Shown here: positions 63,513 through 64,000 of the stretch, piece after piece
Layout of the letters: every line of letters starts with the position of its first letter
How positions within the stretch are numbered: position 1 is the first letter of the stretch
Assembly: GCF_900457465.1 (NCBI RefSeq)
Contig: NZ_UAUU01000011.1
Location: 1,860,001-1,924,000 of the forward strand
Reading direction: 5' to 3'
Length of the DNA: 64,000 bases
Source: Sphingobacterium multivorum
Lineage (GTDB): Bacteria; Bacteroidota; Bacteroidia; Sphingobacteriales; Sphingobacteriaceae
The notes under the pieces: generated by a model
What the model was told of the DNA's origin: nothing
Database searches by the model: none
The model's input: only the letters and a program-made list of their open reading frames with translations
Translations under genes and position numbers: made by a program

Positions 63513-64000
63513 ATGGAAACAAATCAAACATCGGAAGGCGCAGCGCCAACAAATGAAACCAAATCAGCTTACAAGTATAAAGTGGAGGAGATAGACTGGA
63601 CCTCCCTTGAAAAACTAAACCTGAACCGTGCGCTTCTTGAAAAGAACGGCCAGCTGGATAAGCTGCTAAAGGGGTACAAATCTGACGGAATTTACAGGAT
63701 TGAAGGAAATTTCGATGGTATAGTCATGAAAGGAGATGCACGGCTTTCACTGAGAAAACCAAAAGATAGTGATCAGGTCGTGGTGATGGCACATGGTGTC
63801 CGTCTCGAACCGGATCTAAAAAATCAGTTTTACGGCCATGTTTTTACTGCGGAAGATAAAGACAATTTAAAAAAGACAGGAAACATGGGCGGGTTGCCGA
63901 ACTTACAAACTATCTGACGGACAAAAGTAAAATCGCTGATCAGCATCGATAAACTTACGAATGAGGTCGTATCTTTTCCGGTAGATCTCATTAAAATCAG
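63513..64000 (+). pseudogene. DUF4099/DUF3945 protein, C-terminal part, frameshifted, runs off window
   Basis: The frame from ATG 63513 (METNQTSEGAAPTN) has DUF4099 features (YKYKVEEIDWTSLEKLNLNR and LLKGYKSDGIYRI). It stops at 63917 (MGGLPNLQTI), but adding one C after 63890 lets it continue as GRVAELTNYLTDKSK, and a further loss of two bases near 63935 restores LISIDKLTNEVVSFPVDLIK to the window edge. Such sequences are conserved in the family. The gene is incomplete at 64000. Confidence 0.75.

Overview
The window looks like a chromosome segment of a Bacteroidota bacterium of the Sphingobacteriaceae, most likely Sphingobacterium. The evidence is low GC, weak or absent Shine-Dalgarno sequences, occasional TAnnTTTG promoter boxes, and protein families typical of the group (RecQ with a C-terminal HTH domain, DUF3667, DUF5694, M14 and M60 peptidases, ISAon1-type transposase, RteC and DUF3945/DUF4099 proteins of CTnDOT-like elements). 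This assignment comes from protein recognition only; no 16S gene is present.

Layout. 0-10.6 kb is housekeeping-like: recQ 3' end, kdsA, a GxDLY/SGNH esterase, a degenerate DEAD-box helicase, an SMR exporter, a TPR histidine kinase with its LuxR-type response regulator, a YihY/BrkB membrane protein and an XRE regulator. 10.7-11.9 kb is a twice-frameshifted retropepsin-like gene. 12-16.8 kb is a divergent sugar-oxidation cluster (Gfo/Idh/MocA dehydrogenase and TIM-barrel isomerase against a GMC oxidoreductase with its small subunit) around a perfect LacI-type palindrome; it resembles glucoside 3-dehydrogenase/3-keto-sugar pathways. 17-24.7 kb has a bestrophin, a divergent Lrp/methionine gamma-lyase pair, a metallophosphoesterase, a NUDIX protein, an ankyrin lipoprotein and a cytosine-deaminase-like amidohydrolase.

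25-28.5 kb is a dense run of broken genes (extended Arr-type rifampin ADP-ribosyltransferase, a hypothetical, YceI, zinc alcohol dehydrogenase). 28.5-36 kb is mostly intact (GNAT, aldo/keto reductase, M14 carboxypeptidase, DUF3667, DUF5694, LuxR regulator, MsrAB preceded by a perfect 36-bp palindrome). 36-40 kb has a dxs broken by two frameshifts, a MocR-type regulator and a GNAT gene with a stop. 40.5-50 kb has an AraC regulator, an M60 peptidase gene with a stop, a YegP protein, three co-oriented sensor kinases without a response regulator (one frameshifted), a GNAT gene and a broken DinB gene.

50-57.4 kb is mobile-element territory: a discoidin-domain metallopeptidase gene split by a complete IS4-family element (1349 bp, 9-bp target duplication), an acyltransferase with a stop, an 11-bp tandem repeat, and an ISAon1/ISL3-type element with a stop. 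58.4-61 kb carries a C10 (streptopain-like) cysteine protease, a small lipoprotein and a Crp/Fnr regulator. The right end (61.5-64 kb) enters an integrative conjugative element of the CTnDOT type (RteC, HTH protein, DUF3945/DUF4099 protein).

The most important overall observation is the damage pattern: about 19 single-step frameshifts, nearly all one-base losses, often in short homopolymers, and five in-frame stops each explicable by one G:C to A:T transition. For each gene whose repair is complete, the repaired length returns to a whole number of codons. Either the sequence has long-read-style errors or this stretch is in active decay; functional conclusions on these genes depend on which.
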